Source: Xylocopa sonorina
Lineage: Eukaryota; Arthropoda; Insecta; Hymenoptera; Apidae
NCBI RefSeq assembly: GCF_050948175.1
Contig: NC_135199.1
Coordinates: 8,002,501 to 8,066,500 of the forward strand
Reading direction: 5' to 3'
DNA: 64,000 nucleotides
Made by a program: the position numbers and the translations under genes. The notes beneath the pieces were generated by a model, which saw nothing but the letters and a program-made list of their open reading frames with translations, searched no databases and was not told the origin of the DNA. Position 1 is the first letter of the stretch. Every line of letters starts with the position of its first letter. Of the stretch, positions 27,261-40,900 are shown one piece after another.

Positions 27261-30200
27261 AGCTCCTTAATCCGAACAAAGATGAGCCATTGTACGCGTT
27301 CAATGGGAAGAAATCAATATCACCGCGGCAACTGTGCAACTTCCTCTCCGGTTAGCTGCACGGTTCGGTTTTCATCGGTAGACTGCTCTTAAAATGCACG
27401 GGAGGGGACACCATCCTGAAAACACGATTGTCTCCTCTGCCCCGGAAGCGGTCTCGGTGTCTAACCGCTTCCGCCAGAACGGGCCTGTAAACTTTCCATC
27501 GTCCCTCGATGAGAAAAGATGATATCTCCCGAAACAGCCGACTCTTCCTGCATCGGTGGAACCTCCGCGTCAACGTTTCACCTGGCGTGTGGTGGCTCTC
27601 CCCTGGCAAGACACGCGGTCTACCGCTCGTACGTTCGAGTAATACATATTGATATCAGCGTAGCGGGTCTCCCGATCTTATCACGAGTCACGGTCGACGA
27701 ACTTGTACCGAGCGTGTTCTTGCAAATTCGGGACCGGAGCTCGGTACCACGAGCTCTGCCCTGAGAACTTCGAGCCAACAAAGGGTGTCCCGCTTGGCTC
27801 TTCGCACTTCCGCTACTAGATTCGCGACGTAACGTGTCATTCGCGGGACTTGTCCACCTTGCGCGGTGACGCGAACTTCCGTCACGCTAATCGTATTCCA
27901 ACGAGTCAATCAGTGAATGTTATTGCGTTTCGTGTCACAATATGTCATACGAGTAACTCGGAAAATTACAATGTTTGACGAGATACTTTGAGCAAATGGT
28001 AATTTAATATCGTCTGAAGTGAACCACGTAAGTTTACCTCGATTCTACACGGTTATCGGCGACTTTCGTCCTTATTGATGCGACATGGTAAAAAGCCTCG
28101 CGTCGTTCGAGAATTTATCGACGATATCCCTCGCGAACGAGTCACCCGTGGTGTCTAGGGCGAAAAGGGGACCGAACGGGGCGAGAAATTTGAATTTTAC
28201 GAGCTTCGACCCGCGGTGGGAGCCAACGTCGCTCGTTCCGCCCGTCTTCTTCGTTCCACGCGCGGAGCCGGCGCAATTTTTACGAGCTTTTATTAAAGGG
28301 AACGCGCAAAGAGAGAAATTCGAGACAAAAGCAAACCCAACCAGACCCCGAACGAGTGTCTTTCGCCGCGCAGACGGCATTATTGTCTGGCATTTAAAAA
28401 TAGAACCGTTCGAACCGTGGAAATGCGTTTCCTGTGCGCGACTCGCGTTGCAGCTGGTGCTAAGGTCGTGGTCCTGTTCAACTCACGTCCGTAGACCAAA
28501 CTGGGAAACGATCGAGCCTCGGTTAGCTCATTTTTCCACGATACTCTAACGACATCGATGGTATTCCTCTGGTTTTCGTGAGGCGAGACAATATGTGACA
28601 CGAGTAACTCGTACAGAAAGAGTAACGAGTCATTTAGGGTTTATTAGTTCCGCCTCGGAAGCGGAGAAACACGAAAATAGGGAACGAGTGAAAACGCGGA
28701 AGCAACGAAGCGTACCTCTCACTGCTCCCTCGTGTGTTTCGCTTAAACATACCCCCATGGATTTGGTAAGAGGAGGCTACGCCCGTAAGGCTGTCGCCTT
28801 CGCGAGAGTGCGTGCACCGCTCGCACGCAATTGCCTCGACAAGGGGGAAACAACTGTTCGAAATCATTCGTAACGTCATGTTTGCGTAAGCTTTGGAGAC
28901 GTTCTTCGACGAGAAGAACGCAACATCTCTCGAGTCTCTCAGTAGTGAAATATAAAAATTCCAATTTCTCGGATTTCAAATTGTTCGATCTTTGAATATC
29001 AACTACCGAGTGGAAATCGTAAACTGCAAGTTACCAGAGTGGTCTTGGCAGTTTACAAGCTCCGCGAAAAAGCTCACGAATCCCGCGTTCGTCGCACGTG
29101 ACGACAGTTTCGCGATATTTCCGACAATGCAACAGCGCGAGCACGTACTATTACCCCGTTTCCGGGGAAGTATTTGTCACCGCGTTTCTCGGCAAGAAAC
29201 GCGTCGCGAGCTTTCGCCCTGCGAGCTTCTCGCTTTTCGAATTTGTCAGCCGTGCGTCGTTATCCGAAATAAATTTCTACGTACAAAATTTTCCCGCACG
29301 CGCTGTCAGCGGCGGCCCCAGTCCACCCCTTGTCGCGCGCCTCCTTCCTTTTTTACCACCGTCGTTCTCCGCAGGATTTCCCGGAACACTCGCATGACAC
29401 ATTAACGTTGCAAGAAAAATCAAAACACCCGTCCCGTTCCCTGAAAGCATTTGTCTCTGCGTACCGTGCAACGCTTTTAACTTTTCGCGCGCATTCTTTC
29501 CATCCCGCGGAGTGCATTTAGAGATCGACTGTAACGCGTGCAAAAAAAAAAAAAGGTGCTTCTACGACTGCTTCAAACATTCTTCTCGCGTTCGTCGACT
29601 ATTATCGTCGAGAAACGTACACGAGACAGATCTTGAAACGTTAACTCGTCAGAACACGGTGACATCGCTTATCCGCGAAGTGTTACCATTTGAGAATCAC
29701 GACAAACTCTCGTAATTAAGCGATTTATTGAAATGGAACGCGGACCAACAAAGGTAGCAATTTCTTTTTTTTTCTTGCAAACACGTCGGTGCTCGTAGCG
29801 AATTCGCGTTTTCCACGGCGTTAAAACCAGCGTCCCCGTTTCGAGGCTGGAATTCGCGAATCGCGCCAACAAGGCGGAGACGTTCTGCTCCGACTAATCT
29901 ACTAATTGGAGGGTGGCCCCGACGGCGCTGGGGGTTGCGGAGCAAATTGGGCTAATACAGAAGCAAACAGCGTGACGCCTATAAATACGCGGCATCGGTG
30001 GTACCACCTTCGAGAAGCAAACGCACGCAGTGCACATTGTCGACGTACGCATATGCATATTTAAAGGTCCCTTCACAGATCCACCCTCGATCGTCGCTTC
30101 GATCTGCGCTGCGAGCAAGAAACGCAGAGAACCGTTGGAGGAACGTTTCTATTTCTAAAAACATACTTTCTACGGAACGAGTTTACCTAGATAAACGAAA

Positions 30201-31430
30201 AGCTGGTTCCTTCGACCCCTTATCGTTCGATTCCACCATATTTTACTTATATAGAAAAGAAATATATTGCACTTGGAGAATAGAGGAAAATATATATTTC
30301 CTTGTTCCAAGGACTGACGTTGATTTATAAAAAATTCGATGACGAAAAGGGAGGCGCGTTTACGCGATGTGAACGCGGCCTAACGCGCAAAGGCGCCCGA
30401 AGCGTTCGAGGGTGAAGAGGAGAAGCCTGCTACTTCTCACCCTCGAGATACGGGTAGCGCGCCACGTTCCTATAATAAGTCCTTAACGACCTTTCTAAAT
30501 GCAGTCGGTACCTTCACGACCGCTACCCACTATGTGACAAGAGCATCCATTAGACGGGGGTTACGTGGCCACGGGGTGGGGCGGGGGACGGACGGCTCGA
30601 CGAAGGGAGGCCTCTCTAACCGTGAAACGACAGAGACGAACCTTCCTCTCCTTTCCCCTTTTTTTTCTTTCTCCTCTCACGGGGAACAGGAAGTGCCTGT
30701 CCCGCAGGCACCGTCCCTTTGTGTTTTCACTTGTCATAATTACTAGCCAGAAACAGACGGAAACAACGGGCTGCGAGAGGTAGCATTAACGCGTTCCATC
30801 GAGACCGTCGTTACGTAACTTTGAATATTTGCCCTCACCGTAGATTTCTCGACTTTCATTTCGGGACACGTGCCGCGCAATTAATGAAATCGAATTCCTT
30901 CGGATACGCTCGATAATTGGTTGCATACGCGTTCGAATTATCGTCGTCGATGTGTTTCGTTTCCCTCCGGATCGTTGAAAAAACAAAAGTTGCCACGTCA
31001 ATCGTACAATTGCCGGACCGCTTCTGTTCGAAACGAGCTGCTGGGCGATTTTTATCCCCGCGCGATAAAACGGGGGACGCGGACGCGTACGAAACGATAT
31101 CGGCAAGAAATCGAAACGGGCGAACTCCGGTAAAAAGTGGAAATACCGATCGAGGAATAATTATAACGGTCCCGAGCGCTTTCGTCGCATTCCCGTGGCA
31201 CCAAACCGGGCCCCGTGCATTTTCGCGTGCCGCAATGCACGCGCGGATCTATCTATGTAAAGCCGAAGAGGCCATATATGCGGGGAACGCTCGCAGGTTG
31301 CAGGTGCACCTGTACCGTGGCAATAATTCAACGTATCGAAGGGGCCTGGCACGCCGCGGCTCGAGAGAGGCACGAACGAACAACACGAGAGTCGTGGAGA
31401 AATGCAGAAATGATAAATTGTATCGAACGT
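27261..31430. other. GC-rich stretch without a recognisable gene
   Basis: No recognisable gene or RNA. It includes a perfect-armed hairpin at 30,406-30,446 (8-bp outer stem TCGAGGGT/ACCCTCGA plus a 6-bp inner stem GAGAAG/CTTCTC) and short A and T runs. The open frames are Arg/Ser-rich and mutually overlapping. Confidence 0.55.
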
Positions 31431-31724
31431 CGGTCGCGCGCGCAAGGATTCGTCGTCCTGCGCGTCGATTACGAGGAAACGAGAATCACGTCCAACGAAA
31501 GATGGACGGGACGAAGAAGGATCTCGAGCCTCCTCGTGAGACGCGCCAACGCGATGATTCGATTTCCTGCGACGGTCGCGCGCGCAAGGATTCGTCGTCC
31601 TGCGCGTCGATTACGAGGAAACGAGAATCACGTCTAACGAAAGATGGACGGGACGAAGAAGGATCTCGAGCCTGCTCGTGAGACGCGCCAACGCGATAAT
31701 TCAATTTCCCGCGACAGTCGCGCG
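31431..31724. repeat. Tandem duplication, period 142 bp
   Basis: Copy 1 is 31,431-31,572 and copy 2 is 31,573-31,714. A third copy begins at 31,715 but survives for only about 10 bases (CAGTCGCGCG). The two full copies differ at only a few positions, so the duplication is recent. A 254-codon plus-strand frame (30,917-31,681) runs through both copies, but 142 is not a multiple of three, so the two copies are read in different frames. That argues against selection on a protein. Confidence 0.92.
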
Positions 31725-33404
31725 GCTACTGGCCAGGGGTAGCAGAGAACCGGAAGCTCGTTTCCAACCGGAACGAAGAAGCCGAGAGGAAACAGCGTGG
31801 ACCAGGAAAAGGGGAAACGAATGGGGTCGAATGTTGCCAAGTCACTTCCAGACGCTATAATATAAGGAGACCCTTGCGTCTGGTTTCTTCAATTTCGATG
31901 AACCATAGGCCGGAAGTGCCATGAATCTCGGCCTCTGCGTCTACGGATGCAGTTGAACGAGTACTCCAACTTTGAAGCGGTCTAACAATACGACAGAACT
32001 TCCGATTTCTAGATAATTCAACGAGAGTCTATTCTAAAATGGTAGATCTTCCAAAATTGTGCTCTGGTGTCGTCCAAGAGCAGAGGATTCATGATTTGAA
32101 AGGGTCTGTGGCGGCTCCCAGAGTCTCGAGGTCATGGAGTTCAAGACCTTCGAGGGTTCCTTGAATCGTTGAATGGTACGAGAATGGTCCTTCGTCTGAG
32201 AGTGATCCAATTGATATCTCTCGATCGTATGATAGCCTGATCGACGTTCTTTGATATAAAATTGATTGAAATTCGTTATCCAATATTACATTATGGCATA
32301 CGAAGTTTATTTCGTAACGAGCGATCCGTACGAGATTCGTCTCGTAAATTTTTAGCCAATTTGAACAATTTTATCCACGCTCTACAATTCTTGCCGACAC
32401 GAAACGTCTCGGTTGGCTACCCTCGACATTGTTCCCGCATCGTGCAACCGATGCGTCTTCTTTAAACGCACCGTCGATTATCCACGTACCGCGAGCTCCT
32501 CTGGCGATGCACTAAGAATTCCATTCCTTGAACGGAACAATTAGGTATATATAATGCGAGTAATACATTTCCTAACGCACACCAGCACGCGATCCTACAA
32601 AACACGATGCACGCAGGGCATGTACCGTTACACCTTTTAAAGGTGTACCCATGAGTCACGTCGAGTCTAAATTGTCGTCGGGACGTTACCACCCACTAAC
32701 AATGCCGTTGTTGGCTACGCGAAAACGATGTACCGGCGACGATCGATCTACGAACTAGGAAGTCGTTCGCGGGTCGCAGAAACAGGGGTCTTCCACGTCA
32801 CATTTTCTTGGCTCGTCGAGGAAAAAGCGAAAAAAATCAGGGGAAGAGCGGCAACGACGCCTCTTGGCCAGGTAAACGATTGCGCCACGTAAAGAGAAAA
32901 GGAAAGGATATTGCCAGCTCATTCTTGAACTCCTTCCATTCATCCGCGGAATGTCGCAACCGGTGTCGTGAGTTCATTCATAAAAATCCGAGTGAAAGAC
33001 CTCGGCAAGGTAATATCGCGGCTGCAGCGAGCGAAAAAAAAGCCATCGCCGTAGGTTAGTTTTTGCCTGCGTTTCTCCGCGAAACCCAGTACACGCCGGG
33101 GCTACGACAGAAATATATCTTTGCTCTATTTTCGATATACCGCTCGACGCAGAGCAACAACGATACTTTCCATATTTCTTAAACGCGAAAGAAACGCTCC
33201 ACGGTCTGCGAACCGCAGAGCGAAGCTTAAAGTTCGCGAGCGTTGGCCGTGTGGTCATCACAGCAGAAACGGAAGTTTCTCAGGGGGGAGAAGAGCTGGG
33301 TAGAACCGGAGGCATCCGGTAGTTTCGTGCGAGGACGTGCACCCTTGCGCGGAATTTCGCACGCGACCCTGTTCGTGATCGCAACGGGCCGCCGCTATCG
33401 ACTA

Positions 33405-33438
33405 AACACACAAACACACACACACACGTACACACACG
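33405..33438. repeat. Imperfect (CA)n microsatellite
   Basis: A run of CA units interrupted by AA and GTA. Simple sequence repeat. Confidence 0.85.
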
Positions 33439-34921
33439 AACCAAAGGCAACAGAGTACACGGTGACCTTTGCGATTCGACCCGCGATGGAGAGGATCGGC
33501 CGCGAGATCGGTGGCAGCCCGGAAAAGGTGAAAGGAGCAGGGGGATAAGTTCATCCGCGGCACGAAACAATGGCATCGGGCACGTTCGAGCGTCGAACGG
33601 TCGCGGAAATGCAAATACCGTTTAAGAGCCGGCTGGTACACCGGTCGGATCTCGCGTTCCGCTCGCGGGAACAACGGGACGCGCACGGCCGATCCTCGAC
33701 TTGGTAGCAACGCGATGTGTCGTTCGACAAACGAGCGGGCGTCGTTAAACCGCTATAAACGCATCGACCGGGGGATATACGAGCGTTGGAACCGAGCCAT
33801 TAAGAACGCGCGGGACCCACGAACCACGCGCGCCTCTAAATTCGCGATTCCGTGAAATCTGCGCGACTCCTTTCGCGAATCGAACGCGTCGCATAAATTT
33901 TCGTCGTAGGCGCAGCGAGTGCGCGACATCGCGGCTGGGGTTGTAACGCGAGAACATGTGTTCGAAGTCGCATAGAGACGGTCGCAGAGTGGTACATTGT
34001 AGCGAATCCTCCCGCGAGCGAAAATCTAGAGAATTTATATCTGAAAAAAAGAGTTCGTATCGCTTATACGATAATGCCTGAGATAGGGTAGCGTTAAATA
34101 GTACCATTTTTCCTTATTACAACGTTTGACGCGTCGTTTATGTACGTTACTCCTCCGCCTGCGCGGTTTCTAAAGATTAAACCACCACCAGCTCTTCCCT
34201 GTACCCTGAACAATCTTCCAAAGAAGATTACCTCTGCCCTGCAAACTGCTATAAAAAAATATAAACGCTTCCTCAGCGCTTATAAAATCCAACAGCCGTC
34301 TGTGCAAACGAGATTCAGAGTCACCGAATTATTTGGCACAGGTGTCTAAATTCAGACAACGAGCAATGCCATTTCGTGTTTGCGTGTTTCATCCTAAGAA
34401 AATAGATGAACGTATAGACATTTCCTGCGTCGTTGCCCAATATTCTTAAACCTACCCCCAATGCTGGTCCAAGATGACATTATATAAAGTTAATGCTCGA
34501 TTATTGTAAAATAATCGATGAGATCGGCCGTGCATCCTCTGACGAGGCAATCGCAGCGATCTTCTAAATTGATCGATCGTTAATTACCCGCGTATAATGT
34601 ACACGTTAAAACGCTGCGGAGGGGGGTAAAAAAGCGAAGGAGGGAGAAAAACTAGAAAGAATCGGCGTGTCCTAGAGCCTAACGATCTCTCTGCCAAGGT
34701 AATTAATCTAACGATACGGATCTTTCTCTCTGCGGTGGACCTTCTTTTCGTACGGACAAACGCTAATTAGAAGCGATATATTATCCACGGTCGCTTATCA
34801 GCGGAAGAACTTGAATAATTCAAGGCGTGATTACCGTCAAGGTGAGCCGGTCGTAGGGTCATTCTTCCGCGGTACCCGCAGCCTCTAGCAATTAAATTTA
34901 CCCACCAGAGTAGATAGAGGA

Positions 34922-34947
34922 AGAGAGAGAGAGAGAGAGAAAGAGAG
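34922..34947. repeat. (AG)n microsatellite
   Basis: An AG dinucleotide run with one AAG interruption, continuing into AGAGAGG. Simple sequence repeat. Confidence 0.88.
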
Positions 34948-37900
34948 GCAGGGACCGTTTGCCAGGCGGAAAACCGTTTCCACCGAGGGAATTTTGTTTG
35001 TTATGCCTGCGTCATTGCGGATGCCAGAGCGATAATGGAACTGCGACGTTCCGCGCTCGCTACTTGAACATCGGTACCTACGGGGGGTGCTAACCGTGAT
35101 GAACGCTTCAGAACGTGGAACGCCACAAGCCTCTTCGTATTTATTAATCCAACCGTTAAGAAACGGGTCACGGATTTCGAGCAGAGAGTTTGGAATTATT
35201 GAAACCTCGAGAAACATTTCTATTCGTACCTCTTTGTACGATATGAAATATATATATATTTGTGCAGAGGTGGATGATCGATACAATTCCACATCCTCTC
35301 GTGTCCGCTCGAAATGAACGATCCAAGGAAAGCGTAAGTACAAAGGAGAGACAGACGCGATAGAGGTATCAGTGGTACGAAACAGCGAGTAATTATGTCA
35401 GATATTTTTTCCACAGCCTGTATTTCCCGTGCACGCTCCGCTCGCCACGGAGGTTCCACGCCAAAAAGCTATTCTCGTGGCGCGGTCGAACGTTCCCAGT
35501 TCCAAGTTGAGTCGTCGGCATTCGGGCGGGTTTATTGCGCGGCTAGCACCTAGCGGAATTTCGTATTCCACTGGTGGAACGCGAAATCATTGGGACCGCC
35601 GCTTAGCTTTCGCTATTTTTACTCCTTTTAGACGATGCACGGGCGCGCAGAGCTTCGACCCCCCCGATATAGAGTCGCCAAAGCTCCTCGAACGTCACGA
35701 GAAACTTCGAAAAATAACATATTATTACCTGACAACGTTCGCGCGAGTTATTTTGTGCGTTACGCGCACAAGAAAACACGGTCGAACCGTCGAAAACATC
35801 CCAGCTGACTCGAAACGCAAGTACGATCGCTGAGTCCAATATCCAACGACTCCAATTCGAAGGCGCGTTCGACGTGCAGGCAAGCCTCGAATACGAGGCT
35901 CAAAGAAAAGAACCGCACAGAGGAAATCGATGGGATGAGGTCTCTACTCGAGGAAATGGGAAACATCCGAACGTTTTCGAAGGATACACGAATATGAATC
36001 CCACGTTCGCCACATGGGGCGTTCTTCGTCGTTGGGGATTTGGTAAAAATGTGGAAACACTCTCGTGGCGAACTTGCCACGTATGCGGGTTTCAATCGCG
36101 AACGCTCGATATCCGCGCGACAAGCGTTACGTTACCCGCGAGCGTAACAACTTTCCTCGAAAAGGAGGATCGATCGAGCATAGGTAGAGGCGGCTCTAAA
36201 GTTAGACACCGGCTCTGCATAATTTCTCTCCGCGAGAACTGTTTTGGCGTTGCTAACCGAAGAAATTCCGCTGGATACACAATAAACTTCCACTCTCCTC
36301 GACTACGAAATATCTCGGCGTTCCCGCTGCATACTCGAGTGGATACTATATTTAAAAGCCAGCTATTTCAGAGCGCGCCCTTGTTCCTTTTCGGATCGTC
36401 CAATTATTAATATTCCGGTTGCTCTCCACGGAAATGACATTTTAATACGCGAACGTTTGCCTTCTAATTCTGTGTCCGTTGTGGAAACGATTCGCTGGTG
36501 AACGATCCGTGTAAAGAGTCGAACCTTTCGTTCGAAACCAATATCGCGACATATTGGAACATTCAGAACGGTAGAGGGAACAGAGAAAAGAGTGGTTGCG
36601 CATCGCGTGACCCAAATATCCGACATCGAACCGACTTCAAACGGAAATCGTGATCGAGAGCTTCCAGGGACTCGACAGCTTTGAAAAGAACTCGAAGCAA
36701 CGATGCTTCCCTCGCTTGTATCGCGGACAATGCGAGAGACGCGAGATGCCGACGTAATCGTGCGGATAGCGCGTCGTGTTTTCGTCGACAAAAAGTTTCG
36801 CCAGGCCAGGAAACTCGGTCGGAATTTAGCGACCCGACGTCGTAAGATTTCTTGCTCGTTTCGAGTTCTAATTGACGGTGCAGAGGCGGCCCTCCGCCCG
36901 GATTCACTGCAGGAATTCTGTCCGCCCATCGTTGCGCTCTGGCGCAATCAAATTCCGGCCAACAAGACCGCTCCGATAACGTGTCCATCTTCTCAAGCGC
37001 ACACGGAACTCATTAAAAATACGCTCGTTTTTTAACCAAAACTGATTACGATCCGAATAATTAAATTAGCTTCGGAGTGATCTGTTTGTTTCGAGATATT
37101 TTACTAATTGGATAGGTAGGTGGAGTTTGCGAGGAGTTGGATGGGATCAGATAAATTCCAAGTCGAGAATATGATTCTTTCTGCGTTATAGAATGGTCTA
37201 CATGTAGTACGCTAACACTGGTGCGCGAATAGATCCGCGAAAGCTGTACAACGAACGCGCATCTACTCTCTTGTTATCGAAAGATTCTCAGAACGCATTT
37301 ACTACCGTGCATACTTCGCAGTCTGAATATTTTACCCTCGTTACACTTTTATTCCACGCGCTACACACCGTCCTGGACATTCTCCGAGCCACTGAAATCC
37401 TCCTCAGCCCAGGTATTCGATGGTAAAATAACGAAAAAGTGAGCTTCCCCCCCTGTCTCGTCCCGGATATTGCTTTTCGAAATATCATATCGGTTCATCT
37501 GCACAGATGATCCATCTATCCTCGACTTATCTCGTTCCATTCGCCAGAGGCTGGTGAACTTGAGTGCAACGGAACCCGATTACGATCCTTCCTTATTTTC
37601 CCTACCGTGACGGCGTGCTCTCTTTTTCATGCCCGTTCTCGATCTCTTTAGACCCTTCTCCGGTTCTGCTCGCCTCTCTTTTCCCTTTTCCCCCGTCTTC
37701 CACTCCGCGGCAGCGAAATATAACCGGAAACGAAAGAGGACGTCGCTCGATCGAGCGTGCCCGCTCCTATCGCGCGACAGATATAATTGCAAACGAGATT
37801 ACACCCCCGCGAAAATTCTATTCAATCCTTTCGCGTTGCCGCCTCGTTTCATGCCACTTCCGCGAGATGGATGCGCCAACCGTGGGAAGGGGAGTAAAAA

Positions 37901-40900
37901 AAAGGGAAATAAAAGGGCGACTTTATCGAATAACGATGCATCCCGTTGTTAATAGCTTCAACGAATCGCGTCTGCCGCGTAAGTACCGTCTGATCCAACG
38001 AGCAGCCCTTTTATGTCTACCAGCTCGCGTACAACTCAAATGGGAACGCGTGTAATAAACAATATACTGCGCGTTATATGGATTTTTTTTTAGTTTAGAT
38101 AGCTGATAAGATATTTTTCTTTTATTATTCATTGCCGAGTCCTGTTACGAACGTTCAGCGGATCGTTCAAGGAAAAAGTTATCCCTCTCGAGAGTATAAT
38201 TCCACGGTAAACTACCAGCGATCTACGATTACGCGATCAGAAATTAATAACAAGCCTAAGGAAATAATAATTAGCAACGTTTACTTCGCTTAACGAACGG
38301 AATCCCGTTTGCTTTTACATAAAAAATACCGTAGAGCTCGATCTTTATCGCGAGAAATAGATACAGTAGATCAGCTATGTTGCTCGGGTTGTGTAACGTG
38401 GTATTATCGAAAGTTAAGATACAAAGTTAATTACGAGAGCTTAAAAGTTCCCAGATTAATTCCGTTCACCGACGATTTAACGTCCCCCCTCGAGCCACTG
38501 GTCATCGTTCAAGACCACGTAGCGGACGAAGGAAATGGACGAATTAATAAAGCACAGCAGAAGGAAAACCAAGAATTAATTAAACAATTAACCTGTGGAT
38601 ACGTACGAAAGCGTTTCGAATGCAGCTGCTGAAACGATCCGCGGAAAAATTCGCAGTTTCTCTTCTTTTTCGCGAGACCAGAGGACGTGATTCGTGTTTG
38701 CGAAATTACGCGTCGTTTCCAGATTAATTGCGACGACGCACGATTGATCCCCTGTTCAGCGTCGAAATTGTTCGCCTCTTCGTCCGTCGCAATTTTTTCT
38801 TTCGCTCTAACCACGTTGCCAACCGTAACTGTATCGCATGATACACCCGACGCATTTCCTGTGGGCGAATTCCTTAACGAACTAGTTTTCAGCCGCGTTT
38901 GCATTTCAGCGGCGTCGCGCGCGTTTCCCCGCTCGAGATGCACGGAATTCCGCGCACCAGTTACCATTTTGACCGAACAGAGGCTTGATTACGAGCACCG
39001 TTACCGGGTGTACTCGTCCGGCAAATTTCTGTTAAATCGATCGGCCCCTCTTCGACGATCCACCGATTAGAAACCATTCGATGGCAGCTTCGAGAATACG
39101 CGCTCGACGCGAACGTAAAAACGCGATGCTGCGAAACGTTCGATCGGAATACGTTTATCTCGAGACAGGCCAGGAGTATATGAATCGATAGCGATAACCG
39201 TAAGCGGTCGATTGAAATAGTTTCTACTTAGCGGCGAGGAACAGTAGCTGACATTCGGAAGCTTGTAAGGTCGCGTTCATGGCGCTGCGCTTTATCGCGG
39301 ATCGCACTTTAAACTCTTCTGGGTCTATTTTAATAGAACCGAGTCAGGAGCAACACGTTCCAAGGGAAATAAACACGTGTCTCGAGAGAAAACAAGTGGA
39401 AAAAGTAGTTTAGATTACGCTTAGAGATACGCGCGGTGGATTCGGTGCATTCGTTGCACCGATAAATTTACGTGCAACGCGATTGCATACGTGTAACGTG
39501 GAAACGAAAAATAAATGTAATTCGCCGTGAAAAGATGAGGATACGCGGTCGCGTTTGTTTTCGAGTCGTGGAAATGGAAATAAAATGGCCAAGAATATTT
39601 TCTGCCCGTGAGAAGGGAACTGTTTGTCGGGTGCGATCGGTTCTATTGCTCGCCCAATCGCGCTGCGATCTAATGAAAATTAATTGAGGGACCCGGGCTC
39701 GGCAGGTGTTATGATAATTCATTCAAATTAACCCAGGTAAACACGGGCATGCAAAGTTATGCAGCGGACCAAACGGGATCACCTTCCTCGCTGGGCGAAC
39801 ACCATGGTTGGCGGCCATATTTACCGTGATGCAATTATATCGCGCGGTCGGTACGTACGCCGCCTGTATCTACCTACCACTATTTTAATTCTACGCGCAA
39901 CCGCGCGCATCGTCGTTTATCTGGATTACGGTTGCGTTTCGATAGTAATAGATGTATCGTTTAGCATACGCGATCTGCTTACGAACGCGTGTAACACCTC
40001 GCGCGTTTCGCTGACTGGATTTTAGGTACTTTGATAATCGATCGGGCGCGAACGAACGCGCGGCTCGATTCGAGCGTACCGATGAGAAAGACCGATCGTT
40101 CCATTCGAGAAGTGCCTCGAATAATTAGAAAACGCCCAGCGATCTAAAAGTTCGCGTACGTTCGCTTAGATATGCCGCGCGATATTCGATGCACGCTACG
40201 TACACGACTGTTCTAGATATGCGAGCATTTTTAGTAGCTATATTGTTCGATTTAACCCTCGAGACTCAGGAAGCACCGACCTACATACATATCTCTTCCC
40301 AAGTATTGTATCTAGAATATCTGTCGAGATGCATGAGAAACTCTGTGTGCCACATCTTCCATTTATTTCCCGATCGTTTAATTACCGTTAATGATAAATT
40401 ATTTCGCTGAAAACCTCCTATTGCTTTCCCCAATTAGTCTACCTCTCGCGGCAACGCAATTATCCATTTTTACAAAATCTCTCCGGCAAACTTCGTATAC
40501 AATATCAATTAACCCACATTCGAAACCCGAAAATAACGCTGAAACTCGACGGAACGTTTGTTGCACTCCGAACGAAAAGAGAACGAAAGATCCACCCACC
40601 CTGAAAGCCTCACCAGGATTACACTCGCAGCTACCAAGCGCATAATCGTCGTGCACAAGGGAAATCCCGCGGCGACATTAAACGAAGTAAACGCCGGCGA
40701 AAAGACGAGCAATCAGCCAACGGAAGGATCGCGAATAAAAACATGCGAACGTACCAACAGCCCCCGTTGTTTCCACGATGAAACGAGCGAGAAGAATCGA
40801 GCAACGAGTCTCTCTGTCGCAGCGTGAAAATATACCAGAGAAAAACAACGTCCCTCTACCGTTCCGCTTCCATTCAGGCAAACTTTTCATCCAGAAATGC

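Noticed and set aside
30917..31681. 254-codon plus-strand open frame, the longest in the GC-rich half
   Set aside because: It is Arg/Ser-rich with no domain, and it runs through a 142-bp tandem duplication in two different frames, which a selected protein would not do.
36363..36947. 194-codon minus-strand frame (and the 186-codon frame at 3,303-3,863)
   Set aside because: Both are Arg/Ser-rich, overlap other equally long frames and show no motif. This is expected by chance in CpG-rich DNA.
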